Below, piece by piece: positions 35,229-45,714 of a stretch of 64,000 bases of DNA (the stretch's first letter is position 1; each line of letters begins with the position of its first letter). Below the pieces are notes generated by a model. The model saw nothing but the letters and a program-made list of their open reading frames with translations, was not told where the DNA came from and ran no database searches. Where the stretch lies: contig JAGTJW010000001.1 in the NCBI GenBank assembly GCA_023657425.1, positions 558,001 through 622,000 on the forward strand, read 5' to 3'. Made by a program: the position numbers and the translations under genes. The DNA is from Ideonella sp. WA131b. Its GTDB lineage: Bacteria; Pseudomonadota; Gammaproteobacteria; Burkholderiales; Burkholderiaceae_C.

Positions 35229-36392
35229 ATGACTGAGCTTGGCCCTGCTGACGTTGCCGCCCGCGTGGTGGCCTGGCACAACCGGCACCCGCTGGCGCGG
35301 CGGTTGCGGGTGGCCGACGTGCACTCGATCGGTCACGTGGCGCTGCCATTCAGCAACCCTGCCGCGGCACCGGTGGAGTCCCCCGAAGAGGCCACGGGCT
35401 CTTTGCGCGAACGGGCGGCAGCCCGGGCGCGCGCAGGCCCGGGTGCCGCCGCAACGGGCGGTGCCGGCGGGCCGCTGCAGAGCGCCTTCCGAGAGGACTT
35501 CATCCCGCCCTGGACCCCCGACGAGGTGGCCACCTTCGCCGCGGGCCATGGTGTCGAGCGCGGCAGCGAGCCCCGGGACGCGCCGGTGCGCCGCGCCCTG
35601 CCGCAGCCGGCGCAGCAGGGCCTGGTCTGGCGCTGGCTGTGGACGGCCGAGTTGCGCAGCGGCCGCTGGCACACCCGTGTACTGCTGGGCCCGGCCCCAG
35701 ACGGGCCGCTGCTGGGGCGGCGGCTCTGGAGCCTGCCGCGCATCGGGGCCCTGGCGGCGCTGGGCGGGGCGGTGCTGGCGGGCGCGCTGGCGGCAGGCGG
35801 GCTCCGCGGCAGCGGGCCTGGCGAGGCGGCCGTCGCGGGGGGCACCCTGCCGGCCGCCACGCCTGGCTCCGGCACAGTCGCCGGCACGGCAACGGCCGCG
35901 CCGCCCCCCGCCTCGGCCGACGCCGGGGCCGGCACGGCCACGATCACCCCGGCGGCCGAAGCGGCCGCCAGCGCAGCCGCTGCGCGCCCGCTCGACGTCG
36001 AGCCGCGGCTCGGCCGCATCGAACTGCCGCCCATCGGCAGCATCGTCGATGCCCGCCGCCGGCAGGCGGCCGAACAGGCGGCCTCCGCGGCGGCGTCAAC
36101 CCCCGACGCGTCGGCGGCCGTCCCGCTGGCCGCTGCAACCCCGGCCACGAGGGCTCCGGCCTACGCCCTGGCCACGCGGGTGCTGCGCACGCGCACCGAG
36201 AGCGAGCAGATCGCGCGCGCGCTGAGCGCCTTGCTGGTCGTGCCCGGAAGCCCGGTGCAGAAGGTCGAGGTGCTGCGCCTCGGTGACGACTTCCGCGTCG
36301 TCGCCTGGCCCTACCCGGCGCGCGCCGATGCCGAGCGCGCGCAGGCCGCGCTGCGGGCCCGCGGGCACGCCTTGCAGTTGATCGATTTCTGA
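35229..36392 (+). CDS. Hypothetical membrane protein with C-terminal SPOR-like domain
   Basis: 387 aa. Cytoplasmic N-terminal region of about 170 residues (includes FREDFIPPWTPDEVATFAAGHG), one membrane helix at about 172-193 (IGALAALGGAVLAGALAAGG), a low-complexity Ala/Pro/Gly linker of about 110 residues, and a C-terminal domain from about 310 (VLRTRTESEQIARALSALL and FRVVAWPYPARADAERAQAALRARG) that looks like a SPOR domain, which binds denuded peptidoglycan at the septum. The family is a recurrent one in betaproteobacteria but I do not know a name. It is 23 bp before pfp. The linker has extreme GC. Confidence 0.65.
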   Translation: MTELGPADVAARVVAWHNRHPLARRLRVADVHSIGHVALPFSNPAAAPVESPEEATGSLRERAAARARAGPGAAATGGAGGPLQSAFREDFIPPWTPDEVATFAAGHGVERGSEPRDAPVRRALPQPAQQGLVWRWLWTAELRSGRWHTRVLLGPAPDGPLLGRRLWSLPRIGALAALGGAVLAGALAAGGLRGSGPGEAAVAGGTLPAATPGSGTVAGTATAAPPPASADAGAGTATITPAAEAAASAAAARPLDVEPRLGRIELPPIGSIVDARRRQAAEQAASAAASTPDASAAVPLAAATPATRAPAYALATRVLRTRTESEQIARALSALLVVPGSPVQKVEVLRLGDDFRVVAWPYPARADAERAQAALRARGHALQLIDF

Positions 36393-36415
36393 CCCCCACC
36401 CCCCGAAGGACCGCC

Positions 36416-37651
36416 ATGCACTCCGGCAAGATCCTCGTCGCCCAGGGCGGCGGCCCCACCGCCGTCATCAACCAGAGTCTCGTGGGCGTGGTGCTCGAGG
36501 CCCGCCGCCACGCCGGCATCACGCGCGTGTATGGCGCGCGCCATGGTGTGCGCGGCATCGTCGACGAGGACTTCGTCGATCTCACCCAGGAGACCAGCCA
36601 CAACCTCGAGCTGGTGGCCGCCACGCCCGCAGCGGCCCTGGGCAGCACACGCGACAAGCCTGACCTGGCCTACTGCCGCGAGATGTTCAAGGTGCTGCAG
36701 GCGCACCGCATCGAGAACTTCTTCAACATCGGCGGCAACGACAGCTCCGACACCGTGCGCATCGTCGCCGAGGAGGCCCGTGCCGCCGGCTACCCGCTGC
36801 GCTGCATCCACATTCCCAAGACGATCGACAACGACCTCGTGCTCAACGACCACACGCCGGGCTTTCCGAGCGCGGCGCGCTTCGTGGCCCAGGCCTTTGC
36901 CGGCGCCAACCTGGACAACGCGGCACTGCCGGGCGTGTACGTCGGCGTCGTGATGGGCCGCCACGCCGGCTTCCTGACGGCGGCCAGCGCCCTGGGCAAA
37001 AAGTTCGCCGACGACGGCCCGCACCTGATCTACCTGCCCGAGCGCGTGTTCGAGATCGACCGCTTCCTGGCCGACGTGAAGGCGACCTACGAGCGCCACG
37101 GCCGCTGCGTGGTGGCGGTGAGCGAGGGCATCCACGACGCCGCGGGCACGCCGATCCTGGCTCGGCTGGCCAAGGACCTGGAGCGCGACGCCCACGGCAA
37201 CGTGCAGCTCTCGGGCAGCGGCGCGCTGGCCGACCTGCTGTGCGAGGAGATCCGCAGCAAGCTCAAGATCAAGCGCATCCGCGGCGACACCTTCGGCTAC
37301 CTGCAGCGAAGCTTTGTCGGCTGCGTCTCCGATGTCGACGCACGCGAGGCGCGCGAGGTCGGCGAGAAGGCCGTGCAATACGCGATGTGGGGCTTTCAGG
37401 GCCAGATGCGCGATGGCTCGGTGGCCATCCAGCGCACCGGCTTCTACAGCGCCGACTACACGCTGCTGCCGCTGCAAGCCGTGGCCGGCAAGACGCGCAC
37501 GATGGACGACGCCTTCATCGCCGACAGCGGCACCGACGTGACGGACGCCTTCCGGATGTACCTGCGGCCGTTGCTCGGGTCGGGCATGCCGGATGCCTTC
37601 CGGCTGCGGCCCAACGCCGTGCCGAAAGTCCTGCGCGGCACCCGGCCATGA
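36416..37651 (+). CDS. pfp: Pyrophosphate-dependent 6-phosphofructokinase
   Basis: 411 aa. GGGPTAVINQS near the N-terminus, GGNDSSDT at 106-113 where ATP-PFK has GGDGS, HIPKTIDNDL at 133-141 and GVVMGRHAGFLT at 178-188. The Asn-Asp version of the first motif and the Lys-Thr-Ile-Asp-Asn-Asp active site are those of PPi-dependent enzymes (clade B2), giving reversible fructose 6-phosphate phosphorylation with PPi. It is the glycolytic PFK in many betaproteobacteria that lack ATP-PFK. It overlaps the hydrolase gene (ATGA). Confidence 0.93.
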   Translation: MHSGKILVAQGGGPTAVINQSLVGVVLEARRHAGITRVYGARHGVRGIVDEDFVDLTQETSHNLELVAATPAAALGSTRDKPDLAYCREMFKVLQAHRIENFFNIGGNDSSDTVRIVAEEARAAGYPLRCIHIPKTIDNDLVLNDHTPGFPSAARFVAQAFAGANLDNAALPGVYVGVVMGRHAGFLTAASALGKKFADDGPHLIYLPERVFEIDRFLADVKATYERHGRCVVAVSEGIHDAAGTPILARLAKDLERDAHGNVQLSGSGALADLLCEEIRSKLKIKRIRGDTFGYLQRSFVGCVSDVDAREAREVGEKAVQYAMWGFQGQMRDGSVAIQRTGFYSADYTLLPLQAVAGKTRTMDDAFIADSGTDVTDAFRMYLRPLLGSGMPDAFRLRPNAVPKVLRGTRP

Positions 37652-38526
37652 GCCCCCAAGACCTCCGCCCGGACGGCTTGCATGTCCACACGGCCGGCGA
37701 CGGCCCGCCCGTGCTGCTGGTGCACAGCATCAACGCCGCCGCGGGGGCCCACGAGATGCGGCCGCTGGTGGAGCACCTGCGCACCACCCACACGGTCTAC
37801 ACGCCCGACTTGCCGGGCTTCGGCGCCAGCGAACGGGCCGACGTGGCTTACACGCCGCGCCTGTACACCGACGCGCTGCACGGCGTGGTGCAGGCTATCC
37901 AGGCGCGCCACGGCCCGGCGGCGCTGCCCGCGGTGGCCCTGTCGCTGGGCTGCGAGTTCCTGGCGCGCGCGGCGGCCGAGCGGCCCGCGGCCTTCTCGCG
38001 CCTGGCGCTCGTCAGCCCCACCGGGCTGATGGGCACCAAGGCCCGCCGCGGCCCGCCTGGGGGCACGCGCGCCGTGCCCGGGCTGCATGCGCTGGTGGCG
38101 GCGCCCTGGTGGGGCGAGCGGCTGTTCCGCCAGCTCACGCGGCCCGCCGTTGTGCGCTACTTCCTGCGCCGCACCTGGGGCTCCGACGCCATCGACGAGA
38201 CGATGTGGGCCGAAGCCGTGGCCGCCGCGCAGGCACCGGGCGCGCACCACGCGCCCCTGCACTTTCTCTCGGCGGGCCTGTTCAGCGCCGACGTGTTGGC
38301 CTTGTACGAGGCGCTGTCGATGCCGGTGTGGGCCAGCCACGGCACGCGCGGCGACTTCACCGACTACCGCGGCCGCGTGCACCTGCAGCAACGCGCCAAC
38401 TGGCAGTGGACGGTGTACGAGGGCGGCGCCCTGCCCTACTTCGAGCACCGCCCGGCCTTTGCGGCGGCACTGGACCGCTTCCTGGCCGGGGAGTCCGGCC
38501 CCGCAGTGAGCGTGGGGGCCTCGTGA
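37648..38526 (+). CDS. Alpha/beta hydrolase
   Basis: 292 aa. The HTAGDGPPVLLVHSINAAAG segment holds the oxyanion-hole loop; the nucleophile elbow reads ALSLGCEFL (Ser in A-x-S-x-G, with Ala instead of Gly); an Asp near SHGTRGDFTDYRG and a C-terminal His in YFEHRPAF complete the triad. Cytoplasmic, substrate unknown. It overlaps the pfp stop. The C-terminus is rich in Ala/Gly/Ser. Confidence 0.8.
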   Translation: MSPQDLRPDGLHVHTAGDGPPVLLVHSINAAAGAHEMRPLVEHLRTTHTVYTPDLPGFGASERADVAYTPRLYTDALHGVVQAIQARHGPAALPAVALSLGCEFLARAAAERPAAFSRLALVSPTGLMGTKARRGPPGGTRAVPGLHALVAAPWWGERLFRQLTRPAVVRYFLRRTWGSDAIDETMWAEAVAAAQAPGAHHAPLHFLSAGLFSADVLALYEALSMPVWASHGTRGDFTDYRGRVHLQQRANWQWTVYEGGALPYFEHRPAFAAALDRFLAGESGPAVSVGAS

Positions 38527-38674
38527 GGTCACGGCGCGCGTGGGGGTGCGCTCCGCTGACCGGCACGCTGGATGTGCCGACGCGGCGCCCCCAGCCCAGG
38601 ATGCCGGCCACGGCCACTGACGACCCGCCAGACCCCCTGCCCGGCGCCTGCACGTCAGCGCAGCACGTGCATGC

Positions 38675-39688
38675 TCAAGGCGGATACAGGCCGCGTTCCC
38701 GCGCCATCAGGCGCACCAGGCCCATCAGCGCATCGAGCATGGGCGTCGGCCGGCCCAGCCGCACGCCGATCTCGCGCACGGCGCCCACCAGCGCGTCGAT
38801 CTCCAGCGCGCGGCCGGCCTGCAGATCCTGCAGCATGCTGGTTCGCACCGCGCCCAGTTTCGCCGTCACGGCGTGGCGTTGTTCGGGCGTCTGCCCGATG
38901 GGCAGACCGATGGCGGCGCCCAGCGCCTGCGCCTCGGCCATCACGGCGCTGCAGTAGGGGCGCACCAGCTCGTCGGCCAGGATGCGGTCGAGCGTGGCGC
39001 CGGTGAGCGCCGACACCGGGTTCATCGTGAGGTTGCCCCAGAGCTTGAACCAGACCTCACCCTGGATGCAGGCCGAGGACTCCGCCTCGACGCCGGCCTC
39101 GGCCAGCAGCGCCGCCACGGTGGCGGTGCGCAGGCCCATGCCGCCGGTGGCATCGCCGATGACGAGGCGGCGGCCCATGGCGTGCTTCACATGACCGGGG
39201 CTCAGGGTGGACGCCGCCATGTGCACGACACCGCCCACGGTGCGCGCCGGGGGCATGCGCTCGCGCAGGCGGCCACCGGGATCGACGCTGTCGAGCACCC
39301 AGCCGCGGGTGGGCACGGGCATGCCGGGGCCCGGCTCCGCGGGCAGGCCGTCGAAGAACCACCAGGGCACACCGTTCATCGCGCTCAGCACGGTGGTGTC
39401 GGCGTGGCTGAGCGCCGCCACGGCGTCGGCCACCGCGGGCAGCGCCGGGGCCTTGACGGCGACGATGACGAGGTCCTGCGGGCCCAGCGCCGCGGCGCTG
39501 TCCGCCACGGTGATGGCCAGGTGGTGGGTGCCGGTGGCATCGTCGAGCACGAGGCCGCGCTCGCGCACGGCCGCCAGCGTCTCGCCGCGCACCAGCGCGC
39601 TCACCTGCACGCGGCCGGGCGGCAGCCGCGCGATCCAGGCCGCGAGCAGGCCACCGATGGCGCCCAGGCCGACGATGCAGACCTTCAT
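38675..39688 (-). CDS. Ketopantoate reductase-like (2-dehydropantoate 2-reductase family) protein
   Basis: 337 aa. N-terminal Rossmann motif VCIVGLGAIGGLLAAW, then QDLVIVAVKAPALP and SAMNGVPWWFFDGLP in the middle; the C-terminal all-alpha domain has EVWFKLWGNLTMNPVSALTGAT, with the catalytic Lys in that block. The length and the NGVPWWF wording resemble the 2-dehydropantoate 2-reductase paralogues of Burkholderiales. The true panE product acts in pantothenate synthesis; paralogues act on other 2-oxo acids, and without neighbours in CoA synthesis I keep it as family level. It converges with the hydrolase gene. Confidence 0.8.
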   Translation of the reverse strand: MKVCIVGLGAIGGLLAAWIARLPPGRVQVSALVRGETLAAVRERGLVLDDATGTHHLAITVADSAAALGPQDLVIVAVKAPALPAVADAVAALSHADTTVLSAMNGVPWWFFDGLPAEPGPGMPVPTRGWVLDSVDPGGRLRERMPPARTVGGVVHMAASTLSPGHVKHAMGRRLVIGDATGGMGLRTATVAALLAEAGVEAESSACIQGEVWFKLWGNLTMNPVSALTGATLDRILADELVRPYCSAVMAEAQALGAAIGLPIGQTPEQRHAVTAKLGAVRTSMLQDLQAGRALEIDALVGAVREIGVRLGRPTPMLDALMGLVRLMARERGLYPP

Positions 39689-39898
39689 GGTTCAGTCCCC
39701 TCGGGAAGTGGTTGAAGCACGGCGGCGGCACAGCGCCTCGCCGGCCGCCAGGGCGTGGCAGGGCGGGCTGCGCACCACGGCCGCAACGGCAGCCACCAGA
39801 AAGTCATCGGGCATCGGCAAGGGTGGGCCGCAGATCCGCGGTAGCCGCCGCAGGAAGTCTAAGCCGCGGGGCCTGTGCGATCAGGCAGCATCGGGGAC

Positions 39899-40525
39899 AT
39901 GACCACCGCTGCCTGGGCTGCCGCTTCCACGGGCTTCGCGCTCGGCCTCACGCTCATCGTCGCCATCGGCGCGCAGAACGCCTTTGTGTTGCGCCAGGGG
40001 CTGCGGCGCGAGCACGTGGGCCTCATCGTCGCCTTCTGCGCCACGGCCGACGCGGCGCTGATGCTGGCCGGCATCGCCGGCCTGGCCAGCGTGCTGGGCC
40101 ACCAGCCGCTGCTGGCCAGCGTGCTGACGGCCGGCGGCGCGCTGTTCCTCACCGTCTACGGCCTGCGCGCCCTGGCCCGCGCACGGCGCGGCGGCTCGCT
40201 GGGTGCGGCCGCGGGCACGGCGCCGCTGTCGCGCCGCACGGCCCTGGCGCAGACCGCCGCCTTCACGCTGCTGAACCCGCATGTCTACATCGACACCGTG
40301 CTGCTGGTGGGCAGCGTCGGCGCGCAGATGGGCGAGGCGCGATGGTGGTTCGCCACCGGCGCGGCCGCAGCCAGCGCGTTGTGGTTCACGTCGCTGGGCT
40401 TTGGTGCGCGACTGCTCGCGCCGCTGTTCGCACGGCCCCGGGCGTGGCAGGTGCTGGATCTGCTGATCGGGCTGACGATGCTGGGCATCGCGGCGCTGCT
40501 GCTGCGGCGGCTGATGGGGGGCTGA
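39899..40525 (+). CDS. LysE/ArgO family amino acid exporter
   Basis: 208 aa, six membrane helices. N-terminal GFALGLTLIVAIGAQNAFVLRQGLRREHVG is the ArgO/LysE hallmark (GAQNAFVLRQG), with FTLLNPHVYIDTVLLVGSVG in the C-terminal half. It exports basic amino acids such as Arg or Lys. The start MTTAAWAAAST at ATG 39899 fits the family. Its stop TGA (40523-40525) is located inside the second unit of an 11-bp tandem repeat. Confidence 0.85.
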   Translation: MTTAAWAAASTGFALGLTLIVAIGAQNAFVLRQGLRREHVGLIVAFCATADAALMLAGIAGLASVLGHQPLLASVLTAGGALFLTVYGLRALARARRGGSLGAAAGTAPLSRRTALAQTAAFTLLNPHVYIDTVLLVGSVGAQMGEARWWFATGAAAASALWFTSLGFGARLLAPLFARPRAWQVLDLLIGLTMLGIAALLLRRLMGG

Positions 40526-40599
40526 TGGGGGGCTGATGGGGGGCTGATGGGGGGCTGATGGGGGGCTGATGGGGGGCTGATGGGGGGCTGATGGGGGGG
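40511..40599. repeat. 11-bp tandem repeat (8 copies, CTGATGGGGGG)
   Basis: Units begin at 40511, 40522, 40533, 40544, 40555, 40566, 40577 and 40588; the last has an extra G. The array covers the stop codon of the exporter gene and the gap to the convergent DUF1415 gene. The period is not a multiple of three, so expansions would shift the frame, but the stop in the second unit protects the exporter. The G-runs could form a G-quadruplex. Confidence 0.95.
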
Positions 40600-40614
40600 C
40601 TGAGCGGCGCCTGA

Positions 40615-42269
<1,655 letters not shown>

Positions 42270-42273
<4 letters not shown>

Positions 42274-43178
42274 GAGGCCGCCTGCGCCTGCGCCAACTGC
42301 ACCAGCAGCGCCGAGGCCTGCTCCAGCAGCGGCCCGCGGGGCCGCTGCGCCGAGGTCGCCAGCGACAGGCTGGTGCTGAGCGGCCGCCTGGGCGCCCGGT
42401 GGATCGGCCGGGCATGCAGCGCGCCGCCGGCCGGGTGGTCGGCCAGCGCGCTGGAGGCCAGAACGGCATGCAGCGCATGGCGCTGCACCAGCGCCAGCAT
42501 CGCGCCGACGCTCTCGATCTCCAGCGCCACGCGCGGCACCAGGCCGGCCTCGGCCAGCGCGGTTTCCACGCGCATGCGCAGCGCGTGCGGCCGGCTGGGG
42601 ATGACGAGCTCGCAGACGGCCAGCTCCACCAGCGAGACCGGCCGGGCCCGCGCCGGCTGGCGGCCGCGCGCCGAGATCAGCTGCAGCGGCTCTTCGAGCA
42701 CCGGCTGCAACGCCACGGCGGTGGACGGCGTGGCGTTGTAGACGAGTGCGGCGTCGATGCGGCCCTGCACCAGCCACTCCAGCATGTAGTGCGTCAGGCC
42801 CTCGACGATGCTGACGCCGGCCCGCGGCAGGCGCTCGCGGAAGGCCTCCACCAGCGGCGCGGTGAGCGTGCGGCTCAGGCTGGGCGGCAGGCCGATGGAC
42901 AGCACGCCCGAGACCGTGCCGCGCAGCTCCTCCAGATCCTGGACGGCGCGCTGCACCTGCTGCAGGATGCCGCGGCCGTGTGCCAGCAGCCGCGTGCCCG
43001 CAGGCGTGAGCGTGACGCCGCGGCCGTTGCGCTCGAAGAGGGTTTGACGCAACTCGACCTCGAGTGCGCGCACCTGGCGGCTGAGCGCGGGCTGCGCCAC
43101 GCGCAGCACCGCCGCAGCGCGCGTGAAGCTGCCAAGTTCGGCCACCTGCACGAAGCCGGTGATCTGCTTCAGATCCAT
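42270..43178 (-). CDS. LysR family regulator of the protocatechuate 4,5-cleavage operon
   Basis: 302 aa. Winged helix-turn-helix at residues 1-60 (MDLKQITGFVQVAELGSFTRAA, AQPALSRQVRALE), then the effector-binding domain from about 90. It is divergent from the pmd operon with an 87-bp gap that holds a CTAGC-A-GCTAG dyad, the usual LysR layout, and so the likely activator. In related clusters the inducer is protocatechuate or a downstream intermediate; here inference. Overlaps the FAD oxidoreductase start. Confidence 0.88.
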
Positions 43179-43202
43179 GCCGGCATGGTATGCCCAAACG
43201 TT

Positions 43203-43213
43203 CTAGCAGCTAG
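43203..43213. promoter_or_regulatory. Candidate LysR-type operator dyad (CTAGC-A-GCTAG)
   Basis: Perfect 5-1-5 inverted repeat between the LysR gene (start 43178) and the first operon gene (start 43266). Its position is right for an autoregulator/activator site. The flanking sequence could supply a T-N11-A core. Not unique evidence. Confidence 0.4.
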
Positions 43214-43265
43214 TGCGGGTGTGCGGTTGAAACATGGGCCGGGGCGCCGAAGAATCGGCCCTCCC

Positions 43266-43958
43266 ATGAGCACCATCCTGACCGGAATCTCCTCGATGGC
43301 CACGCGCCAGGTGCTGGCCGCGCTGGCCGAGCACGCCGCGGCCACGGGCGGCCTGGCGGTGCGCTGGGAAAGCGTCGGCGGCGTCGATGCCGCCAGGCGC
43401 GTGGCGGCGGGAGAGCGATTCGACCTCGTCTGCCTGGCCGCCGACGCGCTGGACAAGCTGCTGGCCGCTGCCCAGGTGCAGGGCCCGCGCGTGGACCTCG
43501 TGCGTTCGGCTTGTGCCTTGGCGGTGCGCGAGGGCGCGGCGCGGCCCGGCATCGCCACCGAGGCCGCGCTGCGCGAAGCCGTGGCCTCGGCGCGCACGAT
43601 CGGCTACTCCACCGGCCCGAGCGGCAACCACCTGCTGGCTCTGCTGGAACGCTGGGGCCTGAAGGAGGCGCTGGCCGGGCGCCTCGTGCAGGCCCCGCCC
43701 GGCGTGCCGGTGGCGCAACTGGTGGCTCGCGGCGACGCCGAGCTGGGCTTGCAGCAGATGCCCGAGCTGGCTGGCCAGCCCGGCATCACCGTGCTGGGGG
43801 CGCTGCCGGGCGCCGCGGCGCAGATCACCACCTTCAGCGCCGCGCTGGGCGCCGGCACGGCAAACGCCGACGCCGCCCGTGCCGTGCTGGGGCTGTTCAA
43901 CGACGACGCCGCAGCCGCCATCAAGCGGCGCTGCGGCCTGGAGCCCTGCTCACCATGA
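43266..43958 (+). CDS. ModA-like substrate-binding-domain protein without signal peptide, first gene of the lig operon
   Basis: 230 aa. The fold motif resembles molybdate-type binding proteins (periplasmic type 2): MATRQVLAALAEHAAATGGLAV, AAGERFDLVCLAADALDKLL, SARTIGYSTGPSGNHLLALLERWGL and GDAELGLQQMPELAGQPGITVLGALP. The N-terminus MSTILTGISSMATRQ has no signal sequence, so it should be cytoplasmic. It is coupled to ligJ by an ATGA overlap. Its place at the head of the operon suggests a ligand-sensing or enzymatic role rather than transport. I do not know a characterised homologue. Confidence 0.7.
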   Translation: MSTILTGISSMATRQVLAALAEHAAATGGLAVRWESVGGVDAARRVAAGERFDLVCLAADALDKLLAAAQVQGPRVDLVRSACALAVREGAARPGIATEAALREAVASARTIGYSTGPSGNHLLALLERWGLKEALAGRLVQAPPGVPVAQLVARGDAELGLQQMPELAGQPGITVLGALPGAAAQITTFSAALGAGTANADAARAVLGLFNDDAAAAIKRRCGLEPCSP

Positions 43959-44983
43959 TCATCGACATCCACGGCCACTACACCACCGCGCCCAAGGCGC
44001 TGGAGGCCTGGCGCAACGCGCAGATTGCCGGCATCCAGGACCCCGCCGTCATGCCGAAGGCGGCCGACCTGAGGATCTCCGACGACGAAATCCGCGAGAG
44101 CATCGAGACCAACCAGCTCGCCAAGATGCGCGAGCGCGGCAGCGACCTCACCGTCTTCAGCCCGCGCGCCAGCTTCATGGCGCACCACATCGGCGACTTC
44201 CAGGTCTCCAGCACCTGGGCCGCCCTCTGCAACGAGCTGTGCTTCCGCGTCAGCACCCTGTTCCCGGATTCGTTCATCCCCGCGGCCATGCTGCCGCAGA
44301 GCCCGGGCGTGGACCCGGCCAGCTGCATCCCCGAACTCGTGAAGTGCGTGGAGCAGTACGGCAACGTCGCGCTCAACCTCAACCCCGACCCGAGCGGTGG
44401 CCACTGGACGAGCCCACCACTGACCGACCGCCACTGGTACCCCCTCTACGAGAAGATGGTGGAGTACGACATTCCGGCCATGGTGCACGTGAGCACGAGC
44501 TGCAACGCCTGCTTCCACACCACCGGCGCGCACTACATCAACGCCGACACCACGGCGGTGATGCAGCTGATCCAGGGCGACCTGTTCACCGACTTCCCGA
44601 CGCTGAAATTCGTCGTGCCGCACGGCGGCGGCGCCGCGCCCTACCACTGGGGCCGCTACCGCGGCCTGGCGCAGGAGCTGAAGAAGCCGCTGCTGGCCGA
44701 GCACCTGCTGAACAACGTGTTCTTCGACACCTGCGTGTACCACCAGCCGGGCATCGACCTGCTGACGAAGGTGATTCCGATGAAGAACATCCTGTTCGCC
44801 AGCGAGATGATCGGCGCCGTGCGCGGCGTCGACCCCGAGACCGGCTTCCACTACGACGACACCAAACGCTACATCGAGGCCAGCACGCTGCTGAGCGCGG
44901 CCGACCGGCACGCCATCTACGAAGGCAACGCGCGGCGCGTGTACCCTCGGCTGGACGCCGCGCTCAAGCGCAAGGGGAAGTGA
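43955..44983 (+). CDS. ligJ: 4-oxalomesaconate hydratase LigJ (amidohydrolase-2 family)
   Basis: 342 aa. Metal motif IDIHGHYTTA at the N-terminus (H6 and H8), then ISDDEIRESIETNQLAKMRERGSDLTVFSPRASFMAHH, VHVSTSCNACFH and the KFVVPHGGGAAPYHWGRYRG block; the overall pattern and length match LigJ of Sphingobium and the PmdE/GalB analogues. It hydrates the oxalomesaconate tautomer to 4-carboxy-4-hydroxy-2-oxoadipate. Cytoplasmic, Zn-dependent. ATGA overlap with the preceding gene, 47 bp before ligK. Confidence 0.9.
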   Translation: MIIDIHGHYTTAPKALEAWRNAQIAGIQDPAVMPKAADLRISDDEIRESIETNQLAKMRERGSDLTVFSPRASFMAHHIGDFQVSSTWAALCNELCFRVSTLFPDSFIPAAMLPQSPGVDPASCIPELVKCVEQYGNVALNLNPDPSGGHWTSPPLTDRHWYPLYEKMVEYDIPAMVHVSTSCNACFHTTGAHYINADTTAVMQLIQGDLFTDFPTLKFVVPHGGGAAPYHWGRYRGLAQELKKPLLAEHLLNNVFFDTCVYHQPGIDLLTKVIPMKNILFASEMIGAVRGVDPETGFHYDDTKRYIEASTLLSAADRHAIYEGNARRVYPRLDAALKRKGK

Positions 44984-44986
44984 TGG

Positions 44987-45022
44987 ACCCCCAAGCTCCC
45001 TTCGTTCGCTGCCCCCCGTGAG
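44987..45022. repeat. Partial family C repeat before ligK
   Basis: ACCCCCAAGCTCCC followed by GTTCGCTGCCCCCCGTGAGG. It is a short, decayed version of the family C unit seen at 48096-48180, sitting in the 47-bp gap between ligJ and ligK. The gap also has the ligK ribosome site region. Confidence 0.65.
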
Positions 45023-45030
45023 GCCCTGAC

Positions 45031-45714
45031 ATGTACGAACTCGGCGTCGTCTACCGCAACATCGAACGCACCCCTGGCCACCTCGCCGATGCGCTGGCGA
45101 AGTTCGGCAGCGCCACCGTGCACGAGGCCATGGGCCGCGTGGGCCTGATGCACAGCGGCATCCGCCCCATCTGGGCCGGCGCGCAGGTCAGCGGGACCGC
45201 GGTGACGGTGCTGCTGCACCCGGGCGACAACTGGATGATGCACGTCGTGGCCGAGCAGATCAGGCCGGGCGACATCGTCGTGGCCGCGATCACGGCGCCG
45301 TGCACCGACGGCTACTTCGGCGACCTGCTGGCCACCTCCTTCCAGGCCCGGGGCGCGCGGGCGCTGGTCATCGACGCCGGTGTGCGCGACGTGAAGACGC
45401 TGCAGCAGATGGGCTTCCCGGTTTGGAGCCGGGCGATCAGCGCCAAGGGCACGATCAAGGCGACGCTGGGCAGCGTCAACATCCCGGTGGTCTGCGCCGA
45501 CGCGCTGGTGCACCCGGGCGACGTGATCGTGGCCGACGACGACGGCGTGGTCTGCGTGCCGCGCAAGCTGGCCGAGAAGGCGCTGGAGGCGGCGACAAAA
45601 CGTGAGGCCAACGAAGGCGAGAAGCGCGCCAAGCTCGCCAGCGGCGTGCTGGGCCTGGACATGTACAAGATGCGCGAGCCCTTGGTGGCGGCGGGGCTGC
45701 GGTATGTGGATTGA
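45031..45714 (+). CDS. ligK: 4-carboxy-4-hydroxy-2-oxoadipate aldolase/oxaloacetate decarboxylase (LigK/GalC, RraA-like)
   Basis: 227 aa. RraA-like fold: [20 protein letters not shown] (substrate helix), the metal/substrate block [24 protein letters not shown] with Arg-Asp after the Gly, and [26 protein letters not shown]. It cleaves 4-carboxy-4-hydroxy-2-oxoadipate to pyruvate and oxaloacetate, then can decarboxylate oxaloacetate. Last step of the pathway. The gap to the next gene is a 297-bp repeat region. Confidence 0.92.
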   Translation: MYELGVVYRNIERTPGHLADALAKFGSATVHEAMGRVGLMHSGIRPIWAGAQVSGTAVTVLLHPGDNWMMHVVAEQIRPGDIVVAAITAPCTDGYFGDLLATSFQARGARALVIDAGVRDVKTLQQMGFPVWSRAISAKGTIKATLGSVNIPVVCADALVHPGDVIVADDDGVVCVPRKLAEKALEAATKREANEGEKRAKLASGVLGLDMYKMREPLVAAGLRYVD

